64,000 nt of DNA from Hyalella azteca (Eukaryota; Arthropoda; Malacostraca; Amphipoda; Hyalellidae): contig NW_025937263.1 of assembly GCF_000764305.2 (NCBI RefSeq), positions 1-64,000 of the forward strand, in the 5' to 3' direction. The notes under the pieces are model-generated. The model searched no databases. It saw only the letters and a list, made by a program, of their open reading frames with translations, and was not told where the DNA came from. This document shows positions 60,727 through 64,000 of this stretch, in pieces (position 1 is the first letter of the stretch; each line of letters begins with the position of its first letter). Position numbers and translations under genes: made by a program.

Positions 60727-60808
60727 GGTAGCGTGGCCGAGCGGTCTAAGGCGCTGGTTTAAGGCACCAGTCTCTTCGGAGGCGTGGGTTCGAATCCCAC
60801 CGCTGCCA
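60727..60808 (+). tRNA. tRNA-Leu (anticodon AAG)
   Basis: 82 bases, starting GGTAGCGTGGCCGAGCGGTC. The acceptor stem GGTAGCG pairs with CGCTGCC, discriminator A. The anticodon arm is CTGGT-TTAAGGC-ACCAG, with AAG in the loop. There is a long variable arm (TCTCTTCGGAGG) as in class II tRNAs, and T arm GTGGG-TTCGAAT-CCCAC. Pol III terminator TTTT at 60813-60816. The reverse strand gives a well-known spurious frame (GGIRTHASEETGALNQRLRP), which is not a gene. Confidence 0.98.
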
Positions 60809-61226
60809 AGTATTTTGCGCCCGCACACTTGACGTGCGCGTGGGTCTGAGGTCACCCACCCTACAACCTGGCCAAGATCGATCATGTAGCGTGAGCAGAG
60901 GCATTGTAGAGCCTTGCTTTATTAGCTCTTTACTTGGAAAGCTTCATGTCGTAGTGGTAATCCAGTCTCTCGGTTAGTACGATGATGAACCAAATTAATA
61001 ATTTCATAATCCTGTGTGCCTGAAGATAGAAGGCAGAAAGATTGCTATGTTTATTGCTTATTCTGAGACAAGCACATATACATGTACATTATATTCAAGC
61101 TGAGCGCCTGGTTCAGCGTGGTACCGTCACAGGATACGCAGTAAGAAATCCACGCCGTGGTTTAAGAAATTATTTGGACTCAGACAAACTACTTTACTCT
61201 TTCCATCATTTCAAAAGCCAGATACC
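60809..61226. other. intergenic, nothing recognised
   Basis: About 400 bases between tRNA-Leu and the minisatellite at 61227. No features apart from the Pol III terminator. Confidence 0.6.
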
Positions 61227-61437
61227 TCACTCTATCCCTGCATGCCACACGCCAGAGACATCACTCTATCCCTGCATGCCACACGCCAGAGACATCACTC
61301 TACCCAGCATGCCACACGCATGAGACATCACTCTATCCAGCATGCCACACGCATGAGACATCACTCTATCCCTGCATGCCACACGCCAGAGACATCACTC
61401 TATCCCTGCATGCCACACGCATGAGACATCACTATCC
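61227..61437. repeat. minisatellite, about 6-7 copies of 31-34 bases
   Basis: Units of the form CACTCTATCCCTGCATGCCA followed by CACGCCAGAGACAT, with variants (CATGAGACAT; CTACCCAGCATG). The array runs directly into a sequencing-adapter word, so its true length is unknown. Confidence 0.9.
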
Positions 61438-61456
61438 CTGTCTCTTATACACATCT
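61438..61456. other. Tn5/Nextera mosaic end, assembly artefact
   Basis: CTGTCTCTTATACACATCT, an exact 19-base match to the transposase mosaic end used in Nextera libraries. It follows a minisatellite and precedes a sequence that ends in an N gap. It is best read as untrimmed adapter in the assembly, not genomic DNA. Confidence 0.95.
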
Positions 61457-61732
61457 TGGGGAAATTGCCCCAAAAATTGTGGCGACTTTTTTCTGGATTT
61501 TGACATATTGCCAACTTTTTACCCTAAGAGATTTTGGTCTCCCAAAAATTTTTGGGGTCGTCAAAACGTGGCTGGGACACGACCTCTGGACACCCCATCG
61601 AAGGGCGGATCAGAAAAACCAAAGTCCAAAATTTCGAAATTTTGGGCATTTTGGGTCGTTTCCTTGCTCTGGCCAGGCAAATTCTATAAAATTTTCTGTA
61701 CGTGCAATGGTATTTTGTAGAAACTTCTATAG
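61457..61732. other. sequence of doubtful placement between adapter and gap
   Basis: 276 bases containing short palindromes such as CCAAAAATTTTTGG. Because an adapter lies on one side and an N gap on the other, its link to the left flank is not supported. Open frames running into the Ns are meaningless. Confidence 0.7.
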
Positions 61733-62192
61733 NNNNNNNNNNNNNNNNNNNNNNNNNNNNNNNNNNNNNNNNNNNNNNNNNNNNNNNNNNNNNNNNNNNN
61801 NNNNNNNNNNNNNNNNNNNNNNNNNNNNNNNNNNNNNNNNNNNNNNNNNNNNNNNNNNNNNNNNNNNNNNNNNNNNNNNNNNNNNNNNNNNNNNNNNNNN
61901 NNNNNNNNNNNNNNNNNNNNNNNNNNNNNNNNNNNNNNNNNNNNNNNNNNNNNNNNNNNNNNNNNNNNNNNNNNNNNNNNNNNNNNNNNNNNNNNNNNNN
62001 NNNNNNNNNNNNNNNNNNNNNNNNNNNNNNNNNNNNNNNNNNNNNNNNNNNNNNNNNNNNNNNNNNNNNNNNNNNNNNNNNNNNNNNNNNNNNNNNNNNN
62101 NNNNNNNNNNNNNNNNNNNNNNNNNNNNNNNNNNNNNNNNNNNNNNNNNNNNNNNNNNNNNNNNNNNNNNNNNNNNNNNNNNNNNNNNNNNN
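61733..62192. other. assembly gap (460 N)
   Basis: A run of N with unknown sequence and possibly unknown true length. Confidence 0.99.
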
Positions 62193-62364
62193 AATTTTGG
62201 CCATTGTAGCGGCTAATGTAGCGCGCTACATTTTACTGTAGCGGTAGCGGTAGCGCCCGTTACAATCTAGTGGGTGTAGCGGTAGCGGTAGCGCCCGCTA
62301 CATTTAGAGCATGTAGCGGTAGCGGTAGCGCCGCTACATTTCCAAGTAGCGCTGCCCAGCTCTG
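62193..62364 (-). mobile_element. end of a hAT-like element with GTAGCG repeats
   Basis: On the minus strand it begins CAGAGCTGGGCAGCGCTACT, a hAT-type terminus, followed by three blocks of GCGCTACCGCTACCGCTAC spaced by short AT-rich stretches. The other end is lost in the gap. The same terminus type occurs as a fragment at 4487-4517. Confidence 0.65.
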
Positions 62365-62900
62365 ATAATTAGTGACAGCGAACAACACATGAACTTTTGA
62401 CAATGGCAAAGCTGTCAATGTTTACCTGAATAAATTAATGGGAGGTACCAATAACACACTCGAGAAACTCGCCATGCATACTTCAATTTCAATGAAAGTG
62501 TCAGACAAAATTTATTAGACATTCCATCATCAGTTGCCATCACCAGATAAATTGTTAGGCGCGAAAACCATCGGAACATCAAGATGAAGTATCGAAGAAA
62601 CTTTTTCTTGAAGCGTCAGCGATATATAGGAGTTTCAACGCGGGGCATTGACGCTATATAATTATAAATAAAAAAATGTGACAGCGTTAATGGAGCACGG
62701 CAAAACTTAGCATACAATTTACATATCGTAGAATTACACTATGCCTTTCTTGGACGCACTGCAGACACACAGAAACAAGATACGAGGTTGTTAGTATGAA
62801 GATAATTTGTGTCGGGCCGTCCGACACATGCAACCGAGTATTTTGATCACGAGTGAAGGAAGCGAGTCATATATAGCCTGACACCACGAGACGTAAAGTA
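62365..62900. other. intergenic, nothing recognised
   Basis: AT-rich sequence with no visible exon, RNA gene or repeat. Confidence 0.6.
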
Positions 62901-62901
62901 C

Positions 62902-63085
62902 CATGTTCATCATAGTATATATATATATCATGTTCGTCACTATATATGCCATGTTCATCACTATATATGCCATGTTCATCACTATTTATGCCATGTCCAT
63001 CACTATATATGCCATGTCCATCACTATATATTACATGTTCATTACTATATATAGTGCGCCCATCACTGTATATACCACGCTCATC
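62902..63085. repeat. minisatellite, about eight copies of a 21-base unit
   Basis: Unit CATGTTCATCACTATATATG plus C, with TTC/TCC variation and a TATATATATAT interruption in the first copy. Because 21 is a multiple of three, it gives a repetitive open frame (MFITIYA-type heptads). That follows from the period and is not evidence of a protein. Confidence 0.95.
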
Positions 63086-63323
63086 ACCACAATCAAAACG
63101 ATGACTTTCATTATGATAGGTTTGAATGATTATATATGCTACTTCAATAACAAAGAGATATAAACGATTCTGTTTTTTACTTCTAAATTATGCCTGGCAT
63201 CCGGAGGATTGAGTAATTCGTTGGAGTAGAATAATTCATATCCATTTGGTGAGCACAAACGAGCATCTACCACCATGCTTATAGATGTCATAGCCTGAAC
63301 AATCAATTCTAAGCCAAAGAGAA
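63086..63323. other. intergenic spacer
   Basis: Short AT-rich stretch between two minisatellites; no feature. Confidence 0.6.
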
Positions 63324-63622
63324 ATGACCGTAAATACTAAGAGCCATAAATTAGTATGATCAAATGACCGTAAATACTAGGAGCCATAAATTAGCGTGAT
63401 CAGATGACCGTAAATATTAGGAGCCATAAATTAGCATGATCAAATGACCGTAAATACTAGGAGCCATAAATTAGCGTGATCAGATGTCCGTAAATATTAG
63501 GAGCCATAAATTAGCATGATCAAATGACCTTAAATATTAGGAGCCTTAAATTAGGATGATCAAATGACCGTAAATACTAGGAGCCATGATTGAGCATGAT
63601 CGAAATGCCTGTAAATACTAAA
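63324..63622. repeat. tandem array, seven copies of a 40-base unit plus a partial
   Basis: Copies start at 63324, 63364, 63404, 63444, 63484, 63524 and 63564, with a partial at about 63605. The unit begins ATGACCGTAAATACTAGGAG and ends with TAGCATGATCA. Two subtypes differ at ATACTAG/ATATTAG and GCGTGATCAG/GCATGATCAA and alternate in the middle, which points to amplification of an 80-base dimer. Confidence 0.95.
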
Positions 63623-64000
63623 TCGTATTTGTCTTACATTCTTCAAAGATTTATTCATTTAGCTTCGCTTCATTTAAACTGTTCAGTCATTTGCTGTTAA
63701 CAACCCAAATTCGATGACGCAATTGTTTTACTTTAGTTTCACGCGTAAACTAGGATTTTTATAAATGGCGGAATTTTTCCCGCGGACGTTGAAATATTAA
63801 CGACCAACTAAGACAAATGAATGCTCGAAAATAACATCGGAAAGCCATGCATCGACTGCAGCGAGCGCTAGTGACCGCAACGACGGCTGGCTGATTGTTG
63901 CCAATTTAATGCCTTGATTTTATATTAATGGCATTATACAAATAATTTATTTTGCCTTAAATTTATTTAATGCCTTCAAATTATTATTTTAAGGTATTGA
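63623..64000. other. window end, nothing recognised
   Basis: AT-rich sequence with a GC-richer patch at 63840-63890. No coding, RNA or repeat feature could be supported. Confidence 0.55.

Noticed and set aside
60685..60885. 66-residue open frame on the minus strand (GGIRTHASEETGALNQRLRP)
   Set aside because: It is the antisense translation of the tRNA-Leu gene, a known spurious protein in databases.
61479..62241. Long open frames of 179-245 codons
   Set aside because: They are made mostly of N bases in the assembly gap.
62791..63163. Repetitive membrane-like peptide (MFITIYA heptads)
   Set aside because: It arises from a 21-base minisatellite, whose period is a multiple of three; no start context, splice sites or family support.
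63324..63622. CRISPR-like array
   Set aside because: The 40-base units are directly adjacent with no unique spacers, and the genome is eukaryotic, so it is a tandem repeat.

Overview
The window looks like a piece of a nuclear genome from an arthropod, most likely an insect. Coding exons are short islands in AT-rich introns up to about 12 kb long. They have canonical GT/AG splice sites, and the kinase exons read like insect CaMKI. Both tRNA genes are of eukaryotic nuclear type. The repeats are a typical animal mix of hAT, Mutator-like, Tc1, piggyBac-like and Penelope-like relics. The species cannot be named from the sequence alone.

Layout: 1-9.9 kb is intergenic and repeat-rich. It holds a CCAAT-box minisatellite (0.7-0.9 kb) and a stack of nested DNA transposons (1.98-5.8 kb). 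DPH2, the diphthamide-synthesis gene, lies on the plus strand at 9.95-12.83 kb in five coding exons that join in frame to 574 residues. After a gene-poor gap comes the 3' end of a calcium/calmodulin-dependent protein kinase I gene (CaMKI, minus strand), convergent with DPH2. Its visible exons run from 55.4 kb down to 17.1 kb; the first coding exon or exons lie outside the window or were not found. From 56 to 64 kb there is a piggyBac-like MITE, tRNA-Ala(AGC), tRNA-Leu(AAG), a tRNA-Leu relic cut off by a MITE, four separate minisatellites, and an assembly problem: a 19-base Tn5/Nextera mosaic end followed by a 460-base N gap.

The most interesting biology is in CaMKI. Two 75-base exons, at 50.5 kb and 42.3 kb, have the same length and phase and code for alternative versions of the same kinase segment (loop after helix C, strands beta-4 and beta-5, gatekeeper). 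They swap the gatekeeper residue, Ile versus Met. Farther down, two alternative 3' exons at 20.0 kb and 17.5 kb carry different second halves of the calmodulin-binding segment. Both keep the Trp-to-Met 1-14 anchor spacing. Each has its own stop codon and C-terminal tail. Together the two choices could give four kinase isoforms that differ in the ATP pocket and in the calmodulin latch.

DPH2 and CaMKI have no evident functional link. All exon models were built by reading splice sites and family similarity by eye; no search or transcript evidence was available.
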